DNA of 64,000 bases, from assembly GCA_003254905.1 (NCBI GenBank), contig QANU01021398.1, positions 749,405 through 813,404 of the forward strand, given 5' to 3'. Every line of letters begins with the position of its first letter. Positions within the stretch are counted from its first letter, which is position 1. This stretch comes from Nissolia schottii. Its lineage: Eukaryota; Streptophyta; Magnoliopsida; Fabales; Fabaceae. A program made the translations under genes and the position numbers. The notes beneath the pieces were generated by a model. It searched no databases, was not told where the DNA came from, and saw only the letters and a list, made by a program, of their open reading frames with translations. Positions 37,485 to 49,293 of this stretch are shown one piece after another.

Positions 37485-37499
37485 TAATACATAACATTT

Positions 37500-40390
37500 A
37501 GTTCAGCAATGTAACAAGAGTTTACTGTTGCCTTAATGGTCCATGGCTCAAATCTATTTTAAAACATTAGTATTTTGATAATAAGTTCTATAAATAGGAA
37601 CATTATAGTAAAAAAAAAAAAAAAACTCAATTTATTATTTGTATGATCACTTGTAAGAATATACTTGTCAAAAAAATTTGTATCATGCTCCAAGTTGGAG
37701 AATTGCACGGAGAAATCTCTACTTTTTCATAAAAAAGATGCAAGCAAAACTCGTAAGTCACAATCAAGGTCCAAGGCACAACACCAGTGGCCACGAGCAA
37801 CAGGCTTTATGGGTGGAGGCGGAGGTATAATATTGTTCCAAGCCGCCTGTTAATTCATAAATTTTCTACTGTTTCTTGTTACAATTTACTTGAGATGTAT
37901 TTATTTACTCTTCAATAAAAGTCCATTTAAATTTCACCCTTTTTTTTCAATTAAAAACACTTCACCTAATTTTATCCACCTTTAAACTCCATCTCTTGAA
38001 AGTTCAAAATGAAATCAATAATTCCCTGTAGAGAATAGCAGGGCTCAGGCAAGCCATTATTCAACGCCATCCTGGTAACTGAATAACTGATTGATTCTCT
38101 TCTGCCTATAATTGAAAGGTACTACATCACATACACCAAACAACCAAGGAACACACCCAAAACACTTCAGTAACACCCAATTCCCACACATTTCCAGAGT
38201 CTGATCAGCAGTCTATCATAGACGAGAGCATTGGCTGTTAACTAATAATAGCTAGCCCCAGTGTTAGAAAGGAGGAACAAATAGATGAATTGTTAGAATA
38301 GGTTATAGAGAACCAACTTAGAGTTCCTATCTTTTGCCGTGAAATTTATCTCATCCTTCATAAGAATGCCATAAGGCCCATAACAATTTTAAAAGAAAAA
38401 TTACAACACAGATATGAAACAAGTTCAAAAATATCCATCGATGGAGTGAATTTCAACAAGAGCACTACATGGATTCCAGGTTTCACAATACACATGATTA
38501 GAAGGATTTTAATCAAATAACCTTGGGTTTCATTTCACAAGATCTATTTTTGACAGCTTTGATATGTTATTCCATGATTTACTCAGTTTACATATCATAT
38601 TAAACTTTAATCAGTTTATACCCTAAACGGGCACTTAGACAAAATCAAGCAAGCATAATTTCAATTGCTTCCTTTAACATGCGAATGCCAGACAGTACAA
38701 AGCAACTCTAATAAAAATGCAAGCATTCACTACTAAAGGAATGGTGAAAACTTTGAATCAATTAATCAAAAGAAGAAAAAGGAATAGAGCATCCAATCTA
38801 AAAAAAATCCTCAAAACAATAATAATGATAATAAAGCATCCAAACAAGAATAAATTGACCAACGTGATAATACATTATCACATTACTTAGACGCATTCCC
38901 ACAAACTCTTTGTAAGGAGTTAAATAACATTTTCAGGGACAAAATAAGAAATAAAATGCAAAGTGTCATTCATCAAAGTATATAGGTTGATAATTAAGTT
39001 TAAAAAGTCTCCTAAGCATTTTTCTTTCTTTAAACCAAAATATTCTAAAAACAAAGCAAAAGAAAAGGCACACCTAATTAAATATCACTTGCAGATGGAA
39101 TAAACAAAGGCAAAATGCATGTCTTGCTATTGAATCAAATAACTCGTGCGAAAGAAATTATGTAATCTTTTGCATTCTGATCCTAAGATGCATTTCAAAA
39201 GAAAAAGCCATTTAATCTTTTCTACGGCAACAAGAGAAGGGTGCATCAACACAATATTTCACGTGCAATATGCACCTAGCGAAGAAAATTAGAGTTATTC
39301 TTTTCCCCAATATTAGAAATGCAAAATCAAAGATTACTGACCAGATCGAGCTAAGACCTTTAAAGTGTGTTTGTGAGTTGAGTTTAGGAGAAAGAAAATG
39401 TTTTAGGGGGCTTAGGAGGCAGCTCATCTAGTAATACATAATAGATGCATAACTTCATTCTACATGGGAAATTTTCAGCACAATTCTGATTATTCTCTTG
39501 CTATAGAAAGGTATTTACAGTGGGGAAAGAGTAATTCTAGATGTAAAGCACACAACAAGTCATCCCCCCTTCTAGAGTAGCAAATTTACATGTGGATCTG
39601 TGCTGGATCACACAAACACTTACAAGCACATTGTCACGAAATCCAGTAACCATGCACCTTAGTTGGCTTTCTTGCCTATCTATTGTGCAATTGGGGAAAA
39701 GGACCAGCTAAGAATTCCTTAATCAGCATACTTCCTAACAAAAACAATTTTGTAAGACAAGAATACTAGGAATATTCCATATAAAGAACTACTTAGAAGA
39801 TGTGAAAAACTAAAAAAATCTCATGGCTAAAACAAGGATGACATGATAACTCGCTAACGAGAGAAGAGGCATGATATGCCTCTAATTTGATCCTATTGTC
39901 TATGGAAAGAGGTAAGCCATTGATGAGAACCAAAGTTAACTACTTCCCAGTTCGGTGTGTGCAGGACACATGAGAAGCAATTAATAAGATATTTAAGCCA
40001 GATGCAATTTCTGGATTTAGAATTTTAGCAGTTGCATATAGGCGGATTTCTAAGCAGCAGCTATAGCTAAAAACAACTGAAATTTTAACAGGTTTTCATC
40101 AATCCTCGCATCAATGCATCACAAAAAGTGCTGTGCAGGCCCCAAAATTTCCTCAGACCCAAAAAGAAAAAACTGCATGCCCACACTAGACCACAACAGT
40201 TTCTCAGACATATGCCAATTCAGTGTTCCAAAAATATGCAAGAATACAGATCAAAGCTTGTGTATCTGATGTGTTATTCCCTCAGAGATGAACAACTCCT
40301 CAGAATATGGACTACAAAGCGCATGATCATGCAATAAAGAGGACAGGCTTTAAAACTAATTAGGCTGATTCAGATTCAGAGTTCTCAGGA
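37500..40390. other. Intergenic, no gene recognised
   Basis: Only short frames occur on both strands and none has a known motif. The region lies beyond the 3' end of SmD3. Part of it may be transcribed read-through, but I see no poly(A) or exon signal I would defend. Confidence 0.45.
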
Positions 40391-40391
40391 A

Positions 40392-40781
40392 CATTGGATG
40401 ATGATAGGATAGCAGAAGCCATAAAGTAGTGCAAAAGTATGCATTGAAAGAAAGAAATCACGTGATAATGAATACAAAGTGTAAACTGATTATCTTAGAT
40501 AACTTAAACTGATAAACAGTTATATAGACTTACTTCAAGCCCTTATATAATCTAACTATGAGTACTCTGAAATCTAACAAGCTGCATTGGATGATGATTG
40601 GATGGTACAAGCCATAAAGCAGTGCAAAAGTATGCATTGAAAGAAGGAAATCACATGATAATGAATACAAAGAATAAACTGACTATATTTGAGATAAGTT
40701 CGACTGATAAACAGTTATATAGACTTACTTCAAGCCCTTATACAATCTAACTATGAGTACTCTGAAATCTAACAAGCTGCA
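40392..40781. repeat. Tandem duplication, two copies of about 193 bp
   Basis: Copy one starts at 40392 and copy two at 40585, both with CATTGGATGATGAT. Both continue with GCAAAAGTATGCATTGAAAG, AAACAGTTATATAGACTTAC and GAGTACTCTGAAATCTAACA. They differ at scattered positions. Non-coding, a few hundred bases downstream of SmD3. Confidence 0.92.
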
Positions 40782-41193
40782 GGCCTACACAAGCAATTAG
40801 TATAACAAGTTCTTGTTGATAATAGTAAAACTCACATGAATAACTAGTAAATAAAAACTCTTCTAATTAACTGTTATCCTTTTGCTTGAACTAGATTAAC
40901 TACTACTTAATGTATTTCCTCTTTCTTTGACACAGCACACAGGGAGAAACAATGAAGTATCAATTTCCAATGTTTTAGAGATTATTCAGAACATCAATGA
41001 TAAAGGTGCCTAAACCACCGGTTCAACACTTAATACAATATAAAACTATCCTAGAGTGAGAGATGTTAACAGTACAAAGTTTTCATAAGCAATTTCTATT
41101 ACAATTTCCTTGTCTTGTAAAAAGAGGTTTCTACAAAAAGCTTAAAGATCACATCCAGCAGATAGGCAGAACCAGAGACTAAAGGAATGGCAA

Positions 41194-44100
41194 TCACCTC
41201 CGAACAGGTGGTACACCCCTTCCAGGTGCAGCTCCACGGCCAGCAGCTTGTGCCTATACAAGCAACAATTGCAGTTATAGGCATGTTAGGTATCTGATTT
41301 ACAAGAACAAGAGAACAAGAACAAGAAGAACAAGAACAAGAGAACAAGAACAAGAAGAACAAGAACAAGAAGAATTAGAACAAGAATAAGAGCAAGAACA
41401 AGAACAAGAACAACAGCAGCAGCAGCAGCAGCACCAGCAGCAAGAAGAACAAGAACAAGAACAAGAATAAGAAGAACACAAGAACAAGAACAAGAATAAG
41501 AAGAACAAGAACAAGAGAACAAGAGCAAGAAGAAGAACAAGAACAAGAATAAGAAGAACAAGAAGAAGAACAAAAACAAAAACAACAGCAGCAGTAGCGC
41601 AGCAGTAGCGCAGCAGCAGCGCAGCAGCAAGAAGAAGAACAAGAACAAGAACAAGAAGAACAACAGCAACAAGAAACAAGAACAGCAGCAGCAGCAAGAA
41701 GAAGAAGAAGAACAAGAACAATACAACAAGAACAAGAACAGCAGCAGCAGCACCAAGAAGAAGAACAAGAACAAGAAGAACAGAAACAAGAAAAAGAACA
41801 AGAACAGCAGCAGCAGCAGAAGAAGAAGAAGAAGAACAACAACAACAACAACAACAACAACAAGAACAGAGAACAAGAGAACAAGAGAACAAGAACAAGA
41901 ACAAGGAAAAGACCAAGAACAAGAAAATCAGCAGCAGCAAGAACAAGAGAACAAGAACAGCAGCAGCAGCAAGAACAAGAACAAGAAGAACAAGAGCAAG
42001 AAGAAAAACAAGAACAAGAAAAAGAACAAGAACAAGAAAAAGAACAAACACAAGAATAAGAAGAACAAGAACAAAAACAACAACAGCAGCACCAGCAGCA
42101 AGAAGAAGAACAAGAACAAGAAGAACAACAGCAACAAGAACAAGAGCAGCAGCAGCAGCAAGAAGAACAAGAAGAACAATAGACCAAGAACAAGAAGAAC
42201 AAGAGAACAAGAACAAGAACAAGGAGAACAAGAACAAGAACAGCAGCAGAAGAAGAAGAAGAAGAACAACAACAACAACAACAAGAACAGCAGCAGCAGC
42301 AGAAGAAGAACAACAACAACAACAAGAACAAGAACAGCAGCAAGAAGAAGAAGAACAAGAACAAGAACAAGAAGAACAACAGCAGCACCAGCACCAGCAG
42401 CAAGAAGAAGAACAAGAAGAACAACAGCAACAAGAACAATAACAAGAACAAGAGCAGCAGCAGCAGCAGACGAACAAGAACAAGAACAGCAGCAGCAGCA
42501 ACAAGAAGAAGAACAAGAACAACAACAAGAAACAAGAAACAAGAACAACAACAGCAGCAGCAACACCAGCAGCAAGAAGAAGAAGAACAACAACAATAAT
42601 AATAATAATAACAATAAATCATCATCATCATCAAAACACACACGTTTGTAGGTCCTTCAACTATCATGCCACTTTACAAACAAATTTCTAACGCTAGATC
42701 TATATTAATGAAGTACGATTTTTTCAAATAAGAGAGTGAAATACCTTTGCTCGCATTGCAACTGCTCTGCCTCTTCCAACACCAAGTGATGCACCCTTGC
42801 CCTTCAAGAGATTCAGAAAGCATGAAACCCAAAAGTACATGTAAAGAACCAAATACGAAGAACTCAATCACTTGAAAATAAAAAGGTACCTTGATTCTTG
42901 CATCCAAACGTTTAAACATAGGAGCATTTTTCAGCATGTCTGGTATGACCATAAACCTGTCGAATTCTTATAATTTCAGAGCACTGTCCTTACAGCAAGT
43001 ATTCGACCTTAATTGAATATTGAATCACGAAAGTTAATGTTCATACCTGACTTTGCTTCCTCGAATAAATACATGCTCAAGTTGTGACGTTTTTCCATCC
43101 TGAGGAAGTTTTAGCCAATATCAGCAAATAATGTGAAGTATAGTGTTATGTTTTGGATAAAAACAAGAACAGCCAACTTTTAGATAAATATACTTCAAAC
43201 TAGGGATATTAAACATCTCCATAACATCCAAAACTTTGTAAGTACACTTCATTGGCTCTCTTGTAGCCAGCAATTTGCATATCCCACCAGAGAGAGAAAT
43301 GTAACAGCATGCCAATGATAGGAACCCAGAAAAGGAGCTATACTTTATAGAATAATAATAATAATAATAACTACTATAATTTTATAGATCATTGATATTG
43401 ATATCAATGGGATCTCAAAAAGGTGACAGATATGTATACTACACACTATTCAAGGGGGTATTTCTCTTCCCTGCCCAAATCTTCACTCAATGACACAAAG
43501 ACGCCACTAGGATCCTTCCCTCCCCTAATCCTTTCTATTTTCCTTCGTTCTCACATGCCTTGCGACATAAGTACAGCTTTTATCATATATAAAAGAATAA
43601 TTTTATTAACAATAACAGAAGAAGGCAACAAACTTTATTTTGTTACATCCTAGATCCCTCTTCTTCTCCCTTCCCCTCGTTCGCTCTTCCCACATTATCC
43701 TTTCTACCCCTCTTAAATTCAGTAACTGCAGCATGGAGCATGGGGTGCCCAACTGTGTACTAACACGCCAATACAAACGCATATTTTAAATTAATCATGT
43801 CTTGAGCCCAAGCAATTTCAATTCTGAAGACCCATGGACAAACAGACATATATACTTATTCATCCACCACATACATGCCCTAATCTCCATTTGTGCTGCG
43901 GACCCCTCTCTCAACTTCAAAGAAATCCAGAATACTAAGATCTCAAAACATTTTCTGGCTACTTAGGCGTTGCATAAAAATTCTAATATCTAATTGGGTT
44001 CTATTATCTTTTTTTTCCCCTCACGGCAAACCATGAAAAGAGTCAATAGCGTAGATGTTTATGCACAAATATACTTGAAATTGGAGGAATTAAACACTTC

Positions 44101-44344
44101 CGCAACATCCAAAATTGAATAAACTGGGTTAGGAGGATGATTATTCATCGAAAAAAATAATAATAATTTATTCCTGGATAGAGACCTTGGCAGTGTAGGT
44201 GATGCTCTCGAGCTGGCAGTTCCAGTTGTCCTCGCACTCGATCATGCTGCCACGGTACAGTTCTCCGCTCTTCAACTCCACAGTCACAACGTGCCCCGAT
44301 GCCTCATGGAGAAGCTTCACTGGAATTCCCAAGCTTCTACTCAT
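41194..44344 (-). CDS. SmD3: Small nuclear ribonucleoprotein core protein SmD3, five coding exons, 131 aa
   Basis: Component of the heptameric Sm ring on U1, U2, U4 and U5 snRNAs, acting in nuclear pre-mRNA splicing. Minus-strand coding exons are 44344-44186, 43099-43047, 42956-42890, 42801-42745 and 41253-41194, with GT/AG junctions and phases that close to 131 aa. The Sm1 region includes [20 protein letters not shown]. The Sm2 region includes [17 protein letters not shown]. The C-terminal tail carries [14 protein letters not shown] and ends PPVRR, the arginine-glycine region that is methylated in the family. Nothing is disrupted. Intron 4 (41254-42744) consists almost wholly of a trinucleotide-type repeat. 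The start codon is preceded by a probable 5' UTR intron. An hAT transposon lies just beyond the 5' UTR. Confidence 0.97.
41301..42632. repeat. 1.33-kb imperfect trinucleotide repeat (AAG/AAC/CAG) in SmD3 intron 4
   Basis: On the plus strand the block is built almost only from AAG, AAC and CAG triplets, as in AACAAGAACAAGAAGAACAA, with interspersed CAGCAGCAGCAG runs recurring roughly every 80-150 bases. It ends in AATAATAATAATAACAATAA and ATCATCATCATC. Higher-order similarity between the CAG-plus-AAG/AAC segments suggests repeated duplication of a larger unit. The sense RNA of SmD3 carries the complementary CUU/GUU/CUG version. Long Leu/Cys/Ser-rich open frames on the minus strand are a composition effect, because that strand almost lacks A and so lacks stop codons. 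Confidence 0.97.
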
Positions 44345-44376
44345 TCTTTCTGTCTTCTCTGTTCTTACTCTATATC

Positions 44377-44682
44377 CTATAGAATAAATGTCAGAATTCA
44401 GAAGCACTCATATTTCAACTAGCCAAAACCACGAAAATTTAGATCTGGGAAAATCCATTCTCAAGAATAATTAAATTATACTCAAGAAATTATCTCACAG
44501 GTCGTTTTGTTGAGCAAAACTAACAATAATCGAAGCAAAATAATTAAAGATCTATTTCATCCTAAAACAGAACATTGAAAGTATAACTCTAGGGTTTATG
44601 TATATCTAAGAACAATTGTAAATAAAAATCCAACTCTAGAAAAACCGAGGTAAGAGAATGCAAAATTGAACTAATTACTTAC
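44377..44682 (-). other. Probable 5' UTR intron of SmD3
   Basis: On the minus strand, GATTTG/GTAAGTAATT (donor at 44683/44682) and TTCTATAG/GATATAG (acceptor ending at 44377) flank a 306-base AT-rich segment. The upstream non-coding exon (about 44683-44890) is rich in CTCTCT, typical of plant 5' UTRs. Confidence 0.7.
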
Positions 44683-44892
44683 CAAATCGAGATTGAAGAG
44701 AGAGAGAGACGAGCCGTCGAGCGAGAGAGACACGACCGAGAGCGGCGACTGTGCGACGGAGAGCGAGAGGGAGACACGACGACTGAGAGGCGAGAGCCGG
44801 CGAGAGACAGAGAGATCGTGAAGTGAGCGATCGGCGGATTCGGCGCCGTGCTCCTGAGTCTGCGTTAGAGAGAGAGAGGAGATTGTGAGAAT

Positions 44893-45570
44893 TAGGGGTG
44901 TAAATGGCGGAGTTGGGCCGAGTTTGTTTTAGTCGAACTTGGCCTAATTGGATCAATTTTGAAGACTTAAATTAGACGCAATTATCTTTGGGTAAAATTA
45001 AAACATGTTTGGACTGTGTCTAATGGGGGGAATGCTATCTCAAATTAAAAAATAAAAAATGACATCTATTAAAAAATAAAGTTGAAAAAATTGCAGACTA
45101 ACTATTTCATGTCTAATTTTGCTTCCTAGTTGAATAAATATCATAATTCCTAATTAAACACCCATTAATTTTAAACACAACAAATTAACATAAAATCTCT
45201 AATCTTAGCATTTTCATTCAAACTTTCATAGTTTTAGTGCACAACACAAACAACAAAAAATAATGAGTTCATTAAGATGCATATACTAAGAAAATTATAC
45301 ATACTTTATGTGCTAGGTTTTTACTTTCTACACACCAAAATAGACATATGGTTTAATTACAATAGATTTATCCAAAAAATGTTGTACCATTAAATGTACA
45401 TGAGCTGGGTTAAGCTAAGTTTGCCTTTACCGGAACCTGGGCCTATGTTTTGACCGGGTCAATTTTAAAGACCAAAACTCAGTCCTAAACCCAAATAAAC
45501 CCAATCATCTTTGGCTTAAACGCTTCAGACTGGTATAAGTTAATGAGTCAGATCGAGTTTTGTACACTTA
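44893..45570. mobile_element. Non-autonomous hAT transposon, 678 bp, directly upstream of SmD3
   Basis: The left terminus is TAGGGGTGTAAATGGCGG. The right terminus on the opposite strand is TAAGTGTACAAAACTCG. The flanks are GTGAGAAT (44885-44892) and GTGAGGAT (45571-45578), an 8-bp target-site duplication with one mismatch. Subterminal parts contain GGCCGAG and CCGGGTC motifs and the interior is AT-rich without transposase. The insertion point lies within or just before the CT-rich 5' UTR exon of SmD3. Confidence 0.88.
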
Positions 45571-45902
45571 GTGAGGATAACATTGAGCGGATTCTATGTG
45601 GCAAGGAAGGACGTAAGGTGGGGAAATTTGACGATTCTTGTTGAGCAGTTCTTTTCTTCCTTTCTTCTGTGTTTGATGGATCAAAATTTCATGGTATGGA
45701 ACTTTAGGGATGCAGGGAAAAAAGCCTTTCCTGTTGAGAAGGATCTATGTCGAAAATTTAATAGTTTCCCTTCTTATATTTCCCTTTTTAATAGATTCCT
45801 CTTATAGTTTGTAAAAGATGAAAATGGGTGCTTGGGTATTTACATAGCAAAATAAACAAGTTTTTTTTTATATTGAAATTGATTTATTTGAAAAGTAACA
45901 GA

Positions 45903-46010
45903 TAGGGGTGGGAACAAGCCAGACCCTTAATAGGTCAACCCTGTTTTGTTAATTTTTGGCCTAGGTCTGGCCTGTTTGGGAGGCCTGACCTAACTGTGTA
46001 AATTTTTATA
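45903..46010 (+). mobile_element. Isolated hAT-type transposon end
   Basis: TAGGGGTGGGAACAAGCCAG at 45903 has the form of an hAT terminus, followed by GC-rich subterminal sequence (GGCCTGACC). No partner terminus was found downstream, so this is a truncated copy or a remnant. Confidence 0.5.
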
Positions 46011-46724
46011 AACTTAGTACATTGAATGGATTAAAAGAATTTCTTAATTCTTTTAAAAACTTGCTAAAAATATCATAAATTCGAGCATGTGAAATGGAAT
46101 TTTGTTAAAGGATAATCCGTAATGGTTTATGGAAAACAATGAAAGAGTTACAAATAATAACTTAAGGGAGCAGTGCTTCCTTTTTTTTATGTGGACTGGA
46201 TAATGAAAATATATTCATATAAGAAACAGATAGAAAGACAAACTATCAAATCAAGTAATAGTAAGAAGATGACAATTTACAATGGATATGAGAGAACGAA
46301 TGTATATGTTAAACATTTGGTAGATTTTTTTCCTTGGAATTGTGGTGAAGAAGGTGTCCAATGGCAATGAAACAGAAAAAGAACTCAAGCAGCCACCAAT
46401 TTACAACACAATCCACCCCCAAAACTACACACCCAAATGAAAGAGAGAAAAAACAAAGGTGTGGATCTTACAGCAAAACGCAGCAGCAGCACCGACTCCT
46501 CCAGCAGAATGCAGAACGTAGTCCAGAGCAGCAGCAGCAGCACCGAAATGTAGAAACAGCAGCCGCCAGAGAGGAGGATGAACGAGAGACTGAAAACAAA
46601 TGAGACGAGAGTGTGAGTGTGGGAGAGTACTAAGGATTCTTTAGATTATGATTTATTTAAAAAAAAATTAAATAATAAAATTATATTAATAAATATGATT
46701 GCATAAAATATTACAAAAAACAAT

Positions 46725-46830
46725 GTTAGTCTAGTGGTTAAGGCGTTTGTCACGCGTTTCACTAACTCAAATTGTTTATTATTTTAAATTTGTGATTGAA
46801 TCACAATTGTTCAAATATAATGAAGTATCG
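46725..46830 (+). mobile_element. SINE-like head with tRNA-type A and B boxes
   Basis: GTTAGTCTAGTGGTTAAGGC at 46726 resembles a polymerase III A-box region. GTGATTGAATC near 46791 resembles a B-box with one mismatch. The spacing of about 60 bases is longer than usual. No clear poly(A) or duplication. It lies about 600 bases upstream of the G-gamma gene. Confidence 0.4.
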
Positions 46831-46839
46831 ATATTTTTA

Positions 46840-47359
46840 TTGAAGCTGGGAAAAGAAGAAAAAATCATAAAAAAAATAATAGGGACAAAATTAACTTAAA
46901 AAGAGTTACGAGAAATAAAATCGTTGGAGTTAATAATAATAGGAGTAAATTGGAGTTTTTTTTCCTTTATTTTTATTTTTATTTTTTTTTTAAAGTTGGG
47001 TGTATGGGAGGTTTTGAGTTTGGTCAACAGGTCAAAGGAGCAGTCACGGAGTAGAGCACGGGCACAGCTGAGTTCCGATTAAAAAAAAAAAAAAACTAGA
47101 TAAGGCGCCAAACATAGCCAAAGTCCTAAACTCGAAAAAGAAAAGAAAAGAAAAGTTATAAGCCCTCTTTCTTTTCATGAGTGCGCACAGCACATGTACG
47201 AATAAGGGAAAAAAAGAGAAAGGGGGCTTTTTAGAGGAAAAGCAAAATAAACATTTGAGAGAGTGAGAGATAGAGAGGGAGAGTTGGATAGTGAAGGAGG
47301 AGGAGGAGGAAGAAGAAGGGTGTGGGGATTTTTACTGAATGAGTGTAGTTTAAACACTT
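46840..47359 (+). promoter_or_regulatory. Promoter and 5' UTR region of the G-gamma gene
   Basis: Bases 47230-47330 are purine-rich (GAGAGAGTGAGAGATAGAGA and AGGAGGAGGAGGAAGAAG), as often seen in plant 5' UTRs, and precede the start codon at 47360. No TATA box could be assigned with confidence. Confidence 0.4.
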
Positions 47360-49293
47360 ATGGGGTCTGAAACGGCGTCGTCTTCAGCGGATGAAGAAAC
47401 CGCCGTCGTCATCGTTGTTCCCGTTTCAGCTGGGGGTGCAGGAGGGACTGATAAACGAGGAAAGCACCGGATCCTCGCCGATTTGAAGCGTCTCGACCAA
47501 GACTCCAAATTTCTTCAGGTTCCATTTTTTTCCCCCTTTTCCTTGTTTTGCTAATATGTATTCCTTTTCTATTTTTACGTTATTAGGAATTAGTTATTGT
47601 TACTATTTTAATAGTTCTGTTTTCTTCTAAATCAAAAATAATTTTTTTTAAAGAAAAATACTAGGCTCGAGCTAGTTTGTACTCATTAGATTCTGGATAT
47701 TATTAATTTAGAGTAGTGAAGTAGTAGTTCATTGGATCCTGAGAAGGAAATGTGGTAACTGGGAAGGAAAAATAATGTTGCAGTATTTGCTTCATTATAA
47801 GTAGGAGTTTTAGGGTAATCAACCTATCACTATTAGTTATCAAATTCACAAAATAGTTTTATGTTTCTGAGTTGAAAAGAATTCAATTTTGATAATGCAT
47901 GAATCTTCCCGGTACATATGGACAGTTCAGTCCAAAATATTTCTTGAATGGCGAAACAGACTGATAGAACCAATTTCTAGCAGCCACCAGAAGTGAAAAT
48001 TTCTCACATCTAGAGCTCCAAATTCAATTCTAAATGTTCCCATCAAAAAACCAAACATGCTTTAAAACTATATATATTGTTTTCTGTTTTGAGAAATCTG
48101 AGTAGTTAAGTTGAAATTTCAGGTACATTTTTGTTTGCTTGTTACTTAGAACAAGAAGATAAAAATGAAAATAGAATACCTTTGGTTTTCATAGAGGAGG
48201 GGGAAAAAAAAAGTTTTGTCATGTGTCTGCTTTCGAGATTGGACCCTCTCATGTGAAAATTTAGCATGACCTTGTCGTGTTTAGGTTTTCACCATCGATT
48301 AAGAAGGTAGTCCTAGTCTAGGTCTTGCTAGAGAATACAGTTAATGGTGAAAATCTACACATAATAAGATCATGTGAAGTTGCCACACGAGAGGATCCAC
48401 TCCCCTTGTCATAAACATTAATACTATATAACAGGTTATATTGATTTTTTTTTTTTTTTGAATTGCTTGAGCATTGAATCAATGTTTGGCCATTTTCACA
48501 AAGTTGAGTGCTTTCCTTTAGTGTAAGCCAGTAGTTAACTGCTGTGAAAAGTCATCTTTCTCACTTACCCCATTTCCTGCATTTCGTTCATTCTTTGTTC
48601 TTGAATATTATGCAGGAAGAATTAGAAGAGCTTGAGAAAACAGAAAATGTGTCAACCATATGCAAGGAGTAAGTCCTGACTGACCATTTGTTTATCCCCT
48701 CAGAAAGAAGAAATAAGAAATTCTTGATAAATAGTTCATAGGAGAATCTTAACTTGTTTTAGTTCCAACATCTGAGAAAGATAAATTCTTGTTCCGTTTG
48801 CCAATTCAGCTTGTTGTCAATAGTAGTTTCTCTGTTCATGAATCCCTTTGTCAACTTGAGGGTTGAATAGCACCTCGCATGTTTGGATTATTTTATTTTG
48901 ATTTTTAAACAGCTTATAAAGGTTTCTCAAACAGTATTTTAAAAAATAAGCGGTTGCCAAACATGCACCTAGCATTGTGTTTTTTTCCTTAGCTTGGCTG
49001 GAAAGTTTATCATATTTGTACATTTGCTGCAATATGTGCTATACATAGCTTAAAGAATTTCACTTGACATAGTGCAGCTTGCTAAAAAATATGGAAGCTA
49101 GGCCTGATCCACTACTCCCAGAGTATTTTCCATTACCTACACCTTTTATTTTGTATTAAATCTTAATTGTAGGCTTAATTTGTAATCATGAGTTCTCTCC
49201 AATAACAGAATACATGGACCTCTAAACCTGTTATGGGATAGATGGTTTGAAGGGCCACAAGATCCACAATCATGTAGATGTCAAATACTTTGA
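47360..49293 (+). CDS. Heterotrimeric G-protein gamma subunit (group I, CaaX type), four exons, 113 aa
   Basis: Gamma subunit that pairs with G-beta and anchors the dimer to the plasma membrane. Exons are 47360-47518, 48616-48668, 49078-49122 and 49209-49293, with GT/AG introns and exact phases (GA/C and GA/A split codons). Residues 1-35 are a low-complexity N-terminus (ETAVVIVVPVSAGGAGG). A coiled-coil region starts at KHRILADLKRLDQDSKFL and continues with EELEELEKTENVSTICKD. The family hallmark PDPLLPE then WDRWFEGP follows. The end CRCQIL holds a Cys-Gln-Ile-Leu prenylation box with a second cysteine two residues earlier, a possible palmitoylation site. Arabidopsis AGG1 and AGG2 are about 100 aa, so the size fits. 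No defect is visible. Confidence 0.95.

Noticed and set aside
41286-42667. Long minus-strand open frames (up to 430 codons) rich in Leu, Cys, Ser and Val
   Set aside because: They lie inside the SmD3 intron repeat. The minus strand there almost lacks A, so stop codons cannot form in any frame. Several overlapping frames are open at once.
45571-45807. 78-codon plus-strand frame next to the hAT element
   Set aside because: It starts at the edge of the transposon insertion and has no family resemblance. It overlaps the presumed old SmD3 promoter.
46361-46603. 80-codon Gln-rich plus-strand frame
   Set aside because: Composed of CAGCAG and low-complexity sequence, no domain, no promoter or intron signal. 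Probably chance.
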